Origin: Halicephalobus mephisto
Lineage: Eukaryota; Nematoda; Chromadorea; Rhabditida; Panagrolaimidae
Direction of reading: 5' to 3'
NCBI GenBank assembly: GCA_009193035.1
Contig: SWDT01000001.1
Span: 2,108,001-2,172,000, forward strand
Length of the DNA: 64,000 nt
In this document: piece after piece, positions 10,722 to 24,368 of the stretch
Numbering within the stretch: position 1 is the stretch's first letter
Layout: every line of letters starts with the position of its first letter
Translations under genes and position numbers: made by a program
Notes under the pieces: model-generated
The model's database searches: none
Told to the model about the DNA's origin: nothing
What the model saw: only the letters and a program-made list of their open reading frames with translations

Positions 10722-13020
10722 ATGCCGCTTGGCGGGCTCTTCGGCAGTGGAAATAGCAATGGACCGAAACCACAGCCGCTTCAGAATGAAAACAAAAAGG
10801 AGAAACGTGAGAAGGGTTCCACTTCCTCCAGCAAGGATATCGACAAGGACTGCAAGGGAATGACGGTCAAGATCAATAAGAAATCTTACACGATTGAGAA
10901 GAAACTCGGTGAAGGTGAGAGTTTTAACTTTTCCCTTGCTTTATATGAATTCTAGGTGGATTTGCCATTGTTTTCCTTGTCTGTGACAAGCATAACAGAT
11001 ACTATGCTATGAAACGGCAACTGATTCGAGACGACCCACGTCAACTTGAAGCATGCAAAGTTGAAGCTCAGATTGTGGTTGGTTCACTGAGTTCATATAT
11101 GAATATCCGTCGATTTTGTTTCAGAAGAATCTCAGTGGCCATAAGAATCTCATAGCTTATGTGGATCACCAACTTACTATCAGCAAAAGCGGTGTTTATG
11201 ATTCTATTTTATTGACTGTGTATTACAAAAGTAGGTTTTGTCATTGATTATTGATTCACAACTTTGATTCAGCGAGTGTCCTCCAACTTATGAATAGCCG
11301 GGTAGTTGCAAACAAATGGCTGTTGGTGGATGAAATACTAGATATATTCTGTGATATGTGTGAAGCTGTTGCAAGGCTACATCATTCAAGAACCCCGGTT
11401 TGCCATCGAGATTTGAAACTGGAGAATATTTTAATCGATCAAAGATCCGGCAGTGAAAAGCCTGTTTATGTCCTCTGTGACTTCGGCAGTGCTACAACCA
11501 AGGTTTTGTCGCGAGAAACCCACACAATTGAACAAATGGAGGACGAAATCAAAAGGTACACGACTTTAAGTTACCGAGCTCCAGAAATGGTCGATCTGTT
11601 TAGTGGAGTTCCCATTGGTAAGGATTTCAGTTTTCGCACTGCAACTAATTTTTTTTTTTCAGGAACAAAAACCGATATATGGGCTCTCGGAGTAATGCTT
11701 TTCAAACTCTGTTACTTCTCTTTACCATTCGGTGAATCAGCTCTGGCGATTCAAAACGGCAGCTTTACTTTCCCAGATGTTCCTCCAATTCCTGAAGAAA
11801 TCAAGGCCATTATCAGCTTCCTCTTGACCTCTAGTGCCGCTCATCGTCCAAATATTTTCCAAACGTCCTACTTAGCCTTCTCTGCTGCTAACAGAAAATG
11901 CCCTGTTTTTAATATTCAAAGAAGCCCCAGAATTGAACTCCTTGAGGCTGTCAAGATTTTCAGAATGCGGGATCGACTCGGTGCTAACTATGCCAAAGCA
12001 TTGGAAAAAGCCATGAACGAAGCGTACTCAAATACTCTCGGGTTGAAGTCTCCTTCAAAACAAGCCAGCGATACTGGGAAACCCGTTGAACCTAAAGCCC
12101 CTCAACCAATCCAGTGCTTTAACAATGCACCATCTATGGTTCACTCAAATTCTTCGAATAACCCGTTTCTTCAACCGGATCCTCTTCCTCCCGTTGTTCC
12201 AAACGTTTTCACTTCCGATGTAGACTTCCCAATCTCAACAAGTGCCATCTATTCCAATCCAGTAATGACTACCACAACCACAACGACTTCTGTGAATCCA
12301 AGGCTTCGACCTAAGCCTAAAGTGAATATCAACCAGTCGTTGGCCACATCCTTTGCTGTTCCACTTCTTGTGAATACTAACCCTGCTCCTTCTAAGCCAA
12401 CTCCTGACCCAATTCCCTCTGTACAGGCTCCTAACAAAGCCATTGAACCCTCTTCGTCCTTCAGCCAAGCGAACTGGCAAGAAACTCAACCGATGGTGGA
12501 TCAAATGATGGATAACATGAAAATTTCCCATATCAGTACAGAGTCTTCCAAATCAGCTCCGGAAAGAGATATCTTCAATGTTCAACAGGCTCAGAATCGC
12601 GGTATTCCCCCATCCATGCCTGCTTCCCCCTATGCATCTACTGCTGCTCCTTTGAACCCTCAGTCCATGACTTCCAATTTGAAGTCGAGCGCTTTTAAGC
12701 CTTATAGTTTGACTTCCAGAAGTCAGATGAGTCAATATGAGAGAGCCAAACAGACCCAGGCCTCCAGTAATCCGTTCACAGATTATCCCGGCGGCCATTC
12801 AGATTCCCCGAATGTTATGGATGACAATGCTTTTGGGGAGCGTTTTGACGAACTCCCTAGAGTCAGTGCTCAGAATTCAGCGGCAATGGAGAAATCCCAA
12901 CGATTCCAACCGAATTACAAGTTTGTACAGTTGATCTTGAATGAAGAGCCGTTTTCTCAGGCTCCATTCAACAGTAAACAAATCTACGAATCCAAACGAG
13001 ATCATGCAATGGCTCTTTAA
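10722..13020 (+). CDS. sel-5: NAK-family Ser/Thr kinase, SEL-5/AAK1-like
   Basis: Five exons (10722-10914, 10956-11077, 11125-11230, 11273-11617, 11663-13020) give 707 aa. The kinase domain spans about residues 50-320. It has the glycine loop LGEGGFAIVFLV, the lysine in YYAMKRQL, catalytic HRDLKLENIL, CDFGSATTK, and the NAK-typical YTTLSYRAPEMVDL and TDIWALGVMLFKLCYFSLPFGES. The long C-terminal tail (~380 aa) is Pro/Ser/Asn/Gln-rich and contains repeated NPF triplets (NNPFLQ, SNPFTD), EH-domain ligands fitting an endocytic adaptor kinase. AAK1-type kinases phosphorylate AP-2 mu; SEL-5 acts in Wnt and Notch contexts in C. elegans. The last intron (11618-11662, 45 nt) has no stop and is in frame, so retention would add 15 residues. 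AATAAA is at 13056. Confidence 0.9.
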
Positions 13021-13225
13021 ACTTACCATTATTGGATGCTTTATTTAACTCAGAAAATAAATTTTAGTCGTTTTTTTGTACATAGCAAAGTGAAATGCTG
13101 CTCAATTTTTATCGTCCTTTGAAAATTCTTTATCTTCTTCCTGGAAGCATCTGGCCAAGTCCCATTTAGAGTAACTGATAACGGTCTCATGCTTCTTCAA
13201 TGGTCAATCAGAATTAAAGTCAGAA

Positions 13226-15150
13226 ATGTTAACTTTAAAAGTACGGATTAATAAAGTTATCACCAGATTACGGTGCTTACAGCCAATGAGGAATGTTCTG
13301 ATTGTAGTGTTATTACCTATAATCTTATTGCCATTACCTGTGCTATGGAACACAAAGGTTTTTGTTTATGGTAAAAATGCACACAAGTTTATACTTCAGG
13401 AATCTTACTGTGCTTATGTCATCCTTTACATGGGATTACTGTGGGTTACAGAAGCCGTTCCGTTGGCGATTACTGCTTTAATACCTGTCATGGCTTTTCC
13501 CCTGCTTGGAGTGGCTACAGCAGCTGAGACTTCTGGTGTCTACTTATCGGCAAGTTATTTATGAGCGATTTTATTTTCAAAGTTATTTCAGGATGCCAAT
13601 TTCGTCTTTTTTGGGTCCATGGTGATGGCCGTGGCTGTGGAATCCAATCAACTCCACGAGAGAATCGCTCTTCGAGTTCTGCTGCTCACTGGATCCAATC
13701 CCAGATGGCTTATATTGGGATTCCAGATAGCCACAGCAGTCATCAGTATGTGGATCAGTAATACTGGAACTACAGCCATGATGACTCCTATCGCCCTGGC
13801 AGTGATTCAAGAATTAGAAAGATGCAGGATTGCAATGTTTGAATTCTAATTGCTTTGCATCTATTTTTAGGTTGTTTTCAGAGAAGAAGAAGATTACTAC
13901 ATCATTTCACATCGAGAAGGTGAAGAGCAAGAACTCGACATGTCGATGATTCCCCCGAGACAACTGAAAATTTACAAAGCTGTATTACTTTCGATTGCTT
14001 TTACAGCGTCCATTGGAGGTACAGGGACTCTGATTGGAACCGGATCCAATGTCGTGCTTTCAGGATATCTAGAAAGGTAAAGAATACATGTTTATTACTA
14101 ATTAGTCTAATTTCCAGTGAGTATGGATCCAAGACCCCTGTGACCTTCGCTAGCTGGATGTTATTTGTAATTCCTCAGTGTATTATCTTAGTACTGGCTT
14201 GTTGGTTGTGGTTACAAATCATATTCGTCGGATTTAGGTAATTTACCAGTGAATTTAACAGATAAATTAACTGCCATTCCAGGAAACACGATAACAGTAG
14301 CGACCAATCCGTCAAAAGACTACTAGTCAAAAAGTACAAATCACTTGGACCAATTAAATACGAAGAAAAATGCATCCTTGTTATTTTCGTCATTTTGGTT
14401 CTTTTGTGGTTTTTCCGAAATCCAAAATTCATGCCAGGGTGGGGTAAACTTTTTGAAGACGGCTACGTCACCGATGGAACAGCAGCTATGGGGATGTCGA
14501 TTCTCATGTTTGTGATTCCTGGGGAAAATCCGCTGACTAAAGCCAATGACGGAACCCCATATCGGCCATTATTAACTTGGAAACACATGACGGAGAAATT
14601 CAACTGGGGCACTATCATTCTTCTCGGGGGAGGTTATGCTATGGCAACAGGAGTGGAGAATAGTGGATTATCCGATTTTATCAGCTCTAAACTGGCGAAT
14701 ATCAATAATTTACCCGAATGGATTTTTCTCTCGATCGCCTGTATTATGGTGACCTTCTTAACGGAGTTCAGCAGCAACGTTGCTACTTCCTCCATCTTCA
14801 TCCCCATGGTTCAATCAATAGCTATAGAGCACGGGGTAAATCCCCTGTACTACATGATCCCCGTCACTCTTTCGTCCTCCTTCGCCTTCATGTTCCCTGC
14901 AGCTCCTCCGAATGCTATAGTTTTCGGAACAAAGATGCTGACTATTCCGGATATGGTAATATTTTTAAGTTCAATAACAGCAATACCAAAAGTTACTTTT
15001 TAGATGTTGGGTGGAAGTATGTTGAATGTCGTTGCCTTGATTGTATCGCAAGTATCAATAAATACATATGGTCGTATTTTGTTCAAATTAGATAAAATGC
15101 CTTCTTGGGCTACGCTGACAACACCAGGAAATGACTTGTCAAAGCTCTAA
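13226..15150 (+). CDS. SLC13-family sodium/dicarboxylate (citrate) cotransporter, NAC/INDY-like
   Basis: Six exons (13226-13549, 13592-13836, 13882-14076, 14118-14237, 14283-14955, 15004-15150) encode 567 aa. SLC13 proteins move succinate, citrate and related anions with sodium across the plasma membrane. Diagnostic stretches are GLLWVTEAVPLAITALIP, the first SNT motif MWISNTGTTAMMTPIA, GGTGTLIGTGSNVVLSGYL, and near the C-terminus TEFSSNVATSSIFIPM with PAAPPNAIVFGT. The first intron has a GC donor (GCAAGT at 13550); the flanking protein YLS-DANFVFFGSMVMAVAVE matches the family, so this is well supported. The start lies 205 nt after the SEL-5 stop on the same strand, compatible with co-transcription. 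Confidence 0.92.
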
Positions 15151-15564
15151 AAAGAAATATTTTCCCATCACTCTTCTTGATTTACTCGTTGTAATACTGA
15201 TAATATAGAAGGGAATACCCCAAGGTACAAATGATAAATTAATTGTCATTTCCGATTAATTCGTGATCGTTGAAATCAAAATCCTTTTTGCTTGATCAAA
15301 CTATATCCCTTATTTAAAACTTATCTAAATTGAAATCTCATTATTTTCATTCTTGAAATAAATTTCCTTCTTGAATTGGATGTTTTCATATTAATGGCTT
15401 AAATTTTAGTTTAAAGAAACTTAAAAAGTTTGAATTTTTAATTCGATTCAAGGCAGGTCTTTAATTTGGTGATTGACGAGAACGGGAAATTCCTAAATTC
15501 TCAAGTTTTTTGAGAAAAAGTATAAAGGTGAAATACGTCTATAGGTTCATTTAGATCAGAAAAA
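15151..15564. other. Intergenic region with promoter of the Tyr-rich secreted protein
   Basis: 414 nt of AT-rich DNA. The only recognisable element is TATAAAG at 15521, 38 nt upstream of the next ATG. Confidence 0.5.
15521..15527 (+). promoter_or_regulatory. TATA-like box upstream of the Tyr-rich secreted protein
   Basis: TATAAAG lies 38 nt before the ATG at 15565. The close spacing suggests a short 5' leader and a strong, tissue-restricted promoter (inference). Confidence 0.45.
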
Positions 15565-15882
15565 ATGACGTACATTTTTAAGATCGTTATTTTAATGGTT
15601 GTTTTCTGTTCACTCACTTCCGGATATATTTCTTCTTATTCACCTCAAGGCTACAATTTCCAACAATCCTATTTACTCTCTCAGCCTTATGCTCAAAACG
15701 GATATGTCGTCAATTCCTACCCTTATTCGGGGTATTCTAGCTATAACTACCCAAGTTTCTACCCTTACGCGAAGCCAAACCCCGGGATGATGCCCGGAGG
15801 GTTTCCAGAACCCGGCAACATCGGCTGGGGGAACAACGTTGCTTCATTTATGCTCTTTTGCCACAATTGTGGGCGAGGTTAA
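15565..15882 (+). CDS. Small secreted Tyr/Ser/Pro/Gly-rich protein, 105 aa
   Basis: A single uninterrupted frame. An N-terminal signal peptide (YIFKIVILMVVFCSLTSG) is followed by a low-complexity mature region with about 17 tyrosines, often as SY, NY and PY, then a Pro/Gly-rich stretch and a C-terminal CHNCGRG. It resembles nematode small secreted or cuticle-associated and YGGW-type peptides only in composition; I cannot assign a family. A TATAAAG upstream and AATAAA at 15943 bracket it as a complete short gene. The terminal GRG could be a processing signal, but no dibasic sites precede it. Confidence 0.65.
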   Translation: MTYIFKIVILMVVFCSLTSGYISSYSPQGYNFQQSYLLSQPYAQNGYVVNSYPYSGYSSYNYPSFYPYAKPNPGMMPGGFPEPGNIGWGNNVASFMLFCHNCGRG

Positions 15883-16697
15883 TGTACATTTTTGTTTTAC
15901 CATTTAAAGTGCATATCTTTGAACCATGTTTTTATTCCAAACAATAAAACTAACTATTTTGTAGACTTTCCAGGTGATTTCCATAGTGTGAATTCCACAT
16001 ATTATGGGACTTTTTAGAAAGGATCAATGAAACGATAATTTGACATATAGAAAGTAATTCTAAATCGTCATCATGATATTCATTACGTAGGCAAAGGACA
16101 GCTGTTTATATTTCGCAAAAAATAACAAAATTTAAATGCTAATATACCATATGCACAAAATGGATTTTCTCCATTTTGGAGAACAGCAATGAAGCGTAAA
16201 AGTACAATTACGATTCTCCATAATACGGGGAAGGTACTAATCAATTCTCAATTTGTTTCATTTTTCCTCAGTAAAAATTATATTGGACAAAGATTACGAA
16301 TTATTGTGTTAATAATATTTAATAATTGTTTTTGACTGTTACGTGTTGGTTCTCTCGACGTTGCTGGAATAACTTTATTAATTTACAGTGTTTAATTTCA
16401 TGTCGGTTTATAACATTTCCATTAGGTAAACTTAATCAAAACAGCTTAATTTGATAAAATTGTTTATCATTTGATGTTGGTTCTGAGAAATTCTACGAAA
16501 GTCCAATAAAAATAACGAAATTTTATTACTATTATTTTGTCGCATTTAATGCGGATAAAAAAATCAACTTCTAATAAAAACAATAATTACTGGAAATACA
16601 CGCGTGTAATACCACGGAACTCGGAAACCCTAGGGGTATGAAGTCATTGCAGTTGAGATGATCAAAGACATTTGGTATGGTTATATGGACTAATCTC
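15883..16697. other. Intergenic region between convergent genes
   Basis: 815 nt, AT-rich. Besides the AATAAA at 15943 I see only a short perfect hairpin near 16155-16182 (arms CAAAATGGA/TCCATTTTG). No gene is supported. Confidence 0.45.
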
Positions 16698-17736
16698 TTA
16701 TGTGATGATATCACCGTCAGTTATCTTGTCGTTTATTATATTGGGATCTGTTGTTCTTGAATTTCTGTAGACGGGGATACAGGCTAGAACGAGTTTCTCC
16801 TTCGTTTCCTTGTATTCACTGCAGGATTTGTCGAATTTCAAAACTGTCATTTCGAAGAAAACTTGTTCGCAAATAATGCTCCCGGAATTCTCTCCTTGTC
16901 TCCCATTTCTTGGCAGATTGCACAGACACTGGACTTCAGGGATATCCTTCGGTATTCTCTAAAATCAATAAATATATGCAACTTTTATAACTTTATGATG
17001 AAAAAAAAAATGTGTAGGCTGTTCTTAGTGGGGAGCAATTAAATCTAATCTAATTTGTACAGTGAAAAGCTACTCTAGTCGACGTAGGTAGATAATTCAA
17101 TTCTGAGTTTTTGATTGTTCATTGATAAGTGCCCTTTTTAGTAATGGAAAAAATAATAAAAAACTAACCTGAGAGTCAGTGTTGACATGGACCCGGAAGG
17201 GGCAGAGGGCCCTATCCGTTTGGGTGAGACCAGGCATGATATCCGAGTTTGAAAAGTAATAATCTTCATTCCCGCAGTTTTCATGATATTCTTTGATTTC
17301 TTCTTGCTCTACACTACTCAGATAATTTAAAGTCAAGGATGACTTTCGGGAAGGGGAATAGAGCTCTGCTACAGCTCTCCTGACATCAGAATTAGAATCT
17401 ACCAGAGCTGCACATACTGGAGGCGATCTCCTAAAATTAAAATTTCAGAAAAGTAAAAAGTAATGAATTTTAGATTTTCCCCAAAAATAGTTTACTTCCG
17501 AAATGAACGATCTACATACCTCGTTCGGTAAAGCCAGATGAACTCTTTATTACTGCCGATTTTATAATGCCTTTTATGATTGTGAGCTGTAGAAAAACCG
17601 ACGAAAATGATCAACAAGGATATCTGAAAAGTGCAGAAATACAAAACATATTTAATAACTATTAGATAAAGTAACCCACCATAAAGAACATTTTAATCAA
17701 TCTCGATTGTACCAATTTGATGATACCCAGTTTCAT
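16698..17736 (-). CDS. Interleukin-17-like secreted cytokine (ILC-17 family)
   Basis: Four exons on the minus strand (17736-17680, 17623-17520, 17430-17169, 16958-16698) encode 227 aa. A signal-peptide-like hydrophobic stretch ISLLIIFVGFSTA spans the first splice junction. The C-terminal ~100 residues show an IL-17-type pattern: ALCPFRVHVNTDSQRIPKDI, then PEVQCLCNLP, a further Cys in SIICEQVFFEMTVLKF, a Cys in DKSCSEYKE, and the closing strand KLVLACIPVYRN. In IL-17 proteins the order is CPW/CPF...D..RIP..I.E..C.C...C...VL...V.V.C (family knowledge). In C. elegans, ILC-17.1 acts on neurons through ILCR receptors and MALT1. Which ilc-17 paralogue this is cannot be told. Confidence 0.78.
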
Positions 17737-20293
17737 TACGGTATAAACAGATGATACAGTGATGTCGATCTTCAAGTCGTGGAAATTGCAGTTCTTCCAG
17801 TTGAATTAAATCTTAGTTGCCAACTAAATCAAAAGTACTTTTCGCTTTTCTTTTTATTTGTGACACGATCTATAGGCGGTCACCAAAAATATGATAATTA
17901 CATTGATATTTTACCAAAATTGACAGAGGAACAGTACTATTCTCAGAGTAGTACAACTTTTGAGAGGTGGAGTCTTGGCCTTTCATGTGAAGAAAAAATT
18001 ACTGACCCAGGTTTTTATTGGGCAACTTTGAGACAAAAGTATCTTGTTAAATTTACAAAGTTAATAAACGATTACAATCTTTTTGTCGAACGAATATAGA
18101 AAAAGTACTACATATTGAATTAGAGGTACGGTAAAATTGTGGAAGAAATTTCGGTAATCTTTGAACTTGCATTTCGAAGACTTACCGAGTTATTAAGGCT
18201 TCAAAGAGGGATTAGCCAAGGACTTCCTCTAGATTTTCTATTTCAAGGAGTTATAATTTTATAATTTGGTTCTCCGAATGCTCAGGTATTTTTTCGATAT
18301 ATCTACAGCAACTTTTTAAATTAATTTTTGCTATTTATTGTATACAGTATTCTATATGGGGAAGGGATTATTTATTCTTTCACATAACTGTACAAATTAC
18401 ATTTCAAAAATGTACATGTTTCTATTTTGAAGTTGTAAGTAGAAATGCTGGAAATTAAATCATCCAAGGAAATACCATAGTAGCTTCAAGGAGCGAAAAG
18501 GGCAATTGGCATTCACCGCGTGCCTTAGTTTTCCGAAATCTCACCAAAGTCACCAGTGAAAGCCAAATGCAACCTTCTTTGACTCTTAGACGGAAATAGA
18601 AATATGAATATCAACACGCAGCAACTAATCGGGATTGTACTGGTGCACTCAAGCAAATGCTTTAATGACTGGCCCCCAGAGTCCAGGTGGATGAGGCGGA
18701 GCCGCTTATCGTGGGCAGGTGCCACCGTTCTTGATTCGTCTGTCTAATGGAAGAAACGTAATCTCCCTAGATCTGTTAATTTGAAATTTCTAAATTACTA
18801 AAAAATTGATTCATTTTGCAAGTATGAATACTCTAATTGTAACTTTAATATTCACACAAGAGAAGGATTAATTAGAGCGAGGCCAAATCCCAAAAGAGAG
18901 CTAAAAACAATTTACTTTTTTGACATCGATTTTTACCGTAATAAATGGAAGTTTACAAAGGTTGCGAATTTTCCAATTATTTCGCGGTGAGAAATAGCAG
19001 GAAATAAAACGCGAATCCTGGCAAACATGGCCAAATTGGTTTTCCGACCCAAAAGGCTCAGTTTGGATTTTAATTGCTAGCTTAGATTTAGACTTTAAAA
19101 TTATACCTTCAATTCTGACTAAAGTTACCATAACCGGATGAGTTTTGGCAGGAGACGAGTGTAGTGTCTTACTCCAAAAATCTGAAAGTACGTTATTACG
19201 ACACAAATACTACATGGAAGCGATGGCTATTCGTAAAGCTGTCATCAGGCACAAGCATCGACTGGCTCACTGGCTAGCAAGCCTCCCTTTTAGGGCGCGA
19301 GGAAGGACGGCATACTGCCAAAGAAGAGAGAAAGAATGTCCGTTTAGCCTTGCTTAGTCAACCGCGAGACTTGGTAACTCTCGTTGAGTGTGGATGCTTT
19401 TAGCTCGGCACACAAAATGCCATGAGAGCTCTGCCCTCCATCCACTAGACAAATAAGAAGGGCGACAACGGCATTTAGCCGTAATCAATGCAGCTTTATT
19501 CAAATCAGCGAGTAGAAGTCTAGCATTCCAGAATTCAATGGGCTTTGGTTATCCATTGTAATTCAAAAGACCAAAAAGAACAATTCCATTTCAATCAAGT
19601 CTTGCTGGAAATAAAATTTCTCAGCGATTAAAATGCGTTTTCGAAAATAGGAGCTTATCATGACAGGGATATCCCTATTTATCGATCGGAAAAATCCGAA
19701 AAGCGCGAGGACCGGACCGTCTCACCCACATTCAATTCATGGCACTGCCCTTATTCGGCAACAGCGACAACGACAAGCGTGCCATCTGCTAGAAATGAAA
19801 GATGTTTGGCATCCTAGTCTGTCGGGAGTCCGGTCCACACTCGGAAGTAGGAGGAGCCAAATGGTTAATCTCGCTCCCCGTTGCCTGGGGAAAGAAGAGG
19901 CCCACTAAGGAAGAGCCCCTCATAAGGAAACGGAATGACTGGTCTAGATTTTATGGACAAAGGACACACAGATTGATCGAAGGACCATGCAGTCCAAAAC
20001 CAGCAGATGTCCAATTTTCGGCACCTACTTATTTTTGTCCACGCGCAATTGGACAGTGACCGGGACTTATTGGAATTATTAATACAGCTCGAGTTCATTG
20101 TAAGGGATTCAAGTTTCCACTCGTTTATTCGTAAGGAATTTGCTCAATGTAGTAAATAATAATTGACAAGGGTTCAAACTAAGATAGACTCGGGTACTGT
20201 CCAACACAACAACCTGAATCATGCTATCCCGTTCCCCGTGGTTAATTTTGCTTTGAACAGTTTAGAGCATTCGTCATCGGCCATCACTGCAGA
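17737..20293. other. 2.5 kb intergenic region with one weak exon-like frame
   Basis: A frame at 17876-18099 (after ACGATCTATAG) encodes GGHQKYDNYIDILPKL... ending at a stop. It has plausible amino-acid composition but no recognised domain or partner exon; it may be a gene fragment. From 18,480 to 20,100 the base composition becomes more GC-rich and non-repetitive, with several short frames open on both strands, none convincing. A perfect palindrome AGGGATATCCCT lies near 19663. I find no tRNA- or rRNA-like structure. Confidence 0.4.
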
Positions 20294-22386
<2,093 letters not shown>

Positions 22387-24368
22387 CTGAAATTCAAAAA
22401 TTCACAATGGAAGACGTCATAGCTCAACATTTAAGAAAGGAAAAACACATAGTGCTAACGCGAATGAGGTCCTAAATAAAAAATTCAGGATGGAATTCTC
22501 GAGTATTCGTGATAAATGTCAGTTTCACAATCACAATCACGTCACTGATAGATCCACAGACGAACAACTGATCCACCTGAGCTATCACCGTTTACGTCAC
22601 GGTGCATTGTAGAACTCGTTGAAGAAAAACGAGTTGAGCGTTGAACTCGACAAAAAGCGAATCAACAATTTCCAGAAGCCGTTACTGTTCCAGAAGCAAG
22701 CGGTTCATTGGTTAAAACGTCGAAAACCAACTTTTTAATTCCAAATTTGTCCGGAACCAAATCGATCGGGATCCTCGCAGACTTGGGAAATAATCTTCAC
22801 AAAAGCTGTAATGTAAAATTTGATTTTTAAGTAATTGTAGCTAAGCATTAATGGAAAATTAAAGACTAGCACTAGCAGCACAAACGAACGAACATAGCTT
22901 CCAAGGCGTGCCAAATCAATAAACTCGGATAACAAAGTAGGTTATTGTCCAGATTCATAAGATTCAGAAATCAACTTTAATTTCCAATATGTATGTATAT
23001 AAATAAAGTAAAATTATACTTTCGCATGGTCAAGTATAAATGTTTGTTTAGACAACGATTTGAAGATAGGGAAAGGCGTCAACTTTTGGGTCAGGAAGAA
23101 AAAATCGATAAGCAAAAGTTTTGCTCTCGCTTTTGGGAAAAATGAAAATCGCGTCGGAACATCCCTTGAATAAATAAAATCTTACTATTGTTCAAGACAA
23201 GTCAGTTATGTCGTGAACGCAGCTGCCGGTTATGGGAATTTACCGGACTAAAATTATAAATCTTTAGATGACGTAATTCTGATACATTTTTTGTCTTCAC
23301 ATTATTTGGGACAAAAGAAAAATTAATGGAACGGGTAAATATAAGAAAAAAGAAGCGAAAATCAATGGTAATAGATTCGACAGTAATTACAACTAAGCTT
23401 GTTCGTTCGATTGGTGCACAGACTTAGACGCGTAAAGTAGAAAACTGCATAACATTGGTTAAAACAAATTTATGCGCATCTCGTGGGGACTGCAAGTTGC
23501 CATTCATCCTCTGAAGCAAAAGCCATAAGAACCCGAAACATGGGGTGAATGAACGTCTAGTCATAGAAAGTGTGTTCTCGGTTAGGGAAGTTATGGACGA
23601 ATGAAAAATGTAGATGGAAACTCTTCGGGAAGCAGCCTATTCTCGATGTGTGTCCATCTGTGTGTCTCCTTTCACTTCAAAGTGGCCGACGATGGATGAA
23701 GACGGACATGCACTGTTTGCGTACAATGGTAACAGCGAACTTCAAGCTGGATAAACTAGCTGTTTTCCTTTTCGGGATTGCCGAATTCCCGAATGCTAAA
23801 TAAGTTCTCAGAAGCTCTCAATTTGAAGAACATGTCTGATGTGTTTTTCTTCTTCACATAATCTCATCACAATTGTAAATTTTCATTTTGATAGACTGTT
23901 GAATCGAATTTGGAGCAATCACTTCTCGAAATATATGGAAACTGGAAATTCCCATATCAAAGAAAAAGAAATATAAAATGTCAAAAGTAGAGACGATCAT
24001 CGAAGAACAATAATACATTGTTCTTCAAAACAAGGAAATGAAGTTTTTGATAGATTGGATTCCTCTGTACTACTTGTTTTTGGAAAAACAGTTCAGTTGG
24101 GTTCTCTGTCTGTAAGCTGTTTTCATCGACGACCGTCAAATTTCACTCTAATCGGCCTTGTTACATGTGATGGGATTTAAAAACTAGCTTTCCCAGAACA
24201 TGGCCATTGTTGTCATTTTTAAAATTCCCATTGAAATTTTTACAATAATTCTTTTTCAAAATCATTTGAACCATAATTGATGTCAAATTTTTTCAATAAA
24301 TGGGATTTTTCTACTTTACATTTCAGATAATTATTTTATCATTTTAGAACAAATAATTATTCTACAGT
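22387..24368. other. 2 kb intergenic region, JNK 5' side to SLC22 transporter
   Basis: It should contain the missing first exon and promoter of the minus-strand JNK gene and the upstream region of the SLC22 gene. Short open frames at 22735-22935 (-) and 23570-23803 (+) lack coding character or splice partners. Nothing else is supported. Confidence 0.45.

Noticed and set aside
12235..12531. Minus-strand frames over the SEL-5-like C-terminal tail
   Set aside because: Shadows of the low-complexity coding tail; no splice sites or domain.
18480..20100. GC-richer stretch as an RNA gene or transposon
   Set aside because: No tRNA B-box, rRNA motif, terminal repeats or long frame could be shown.
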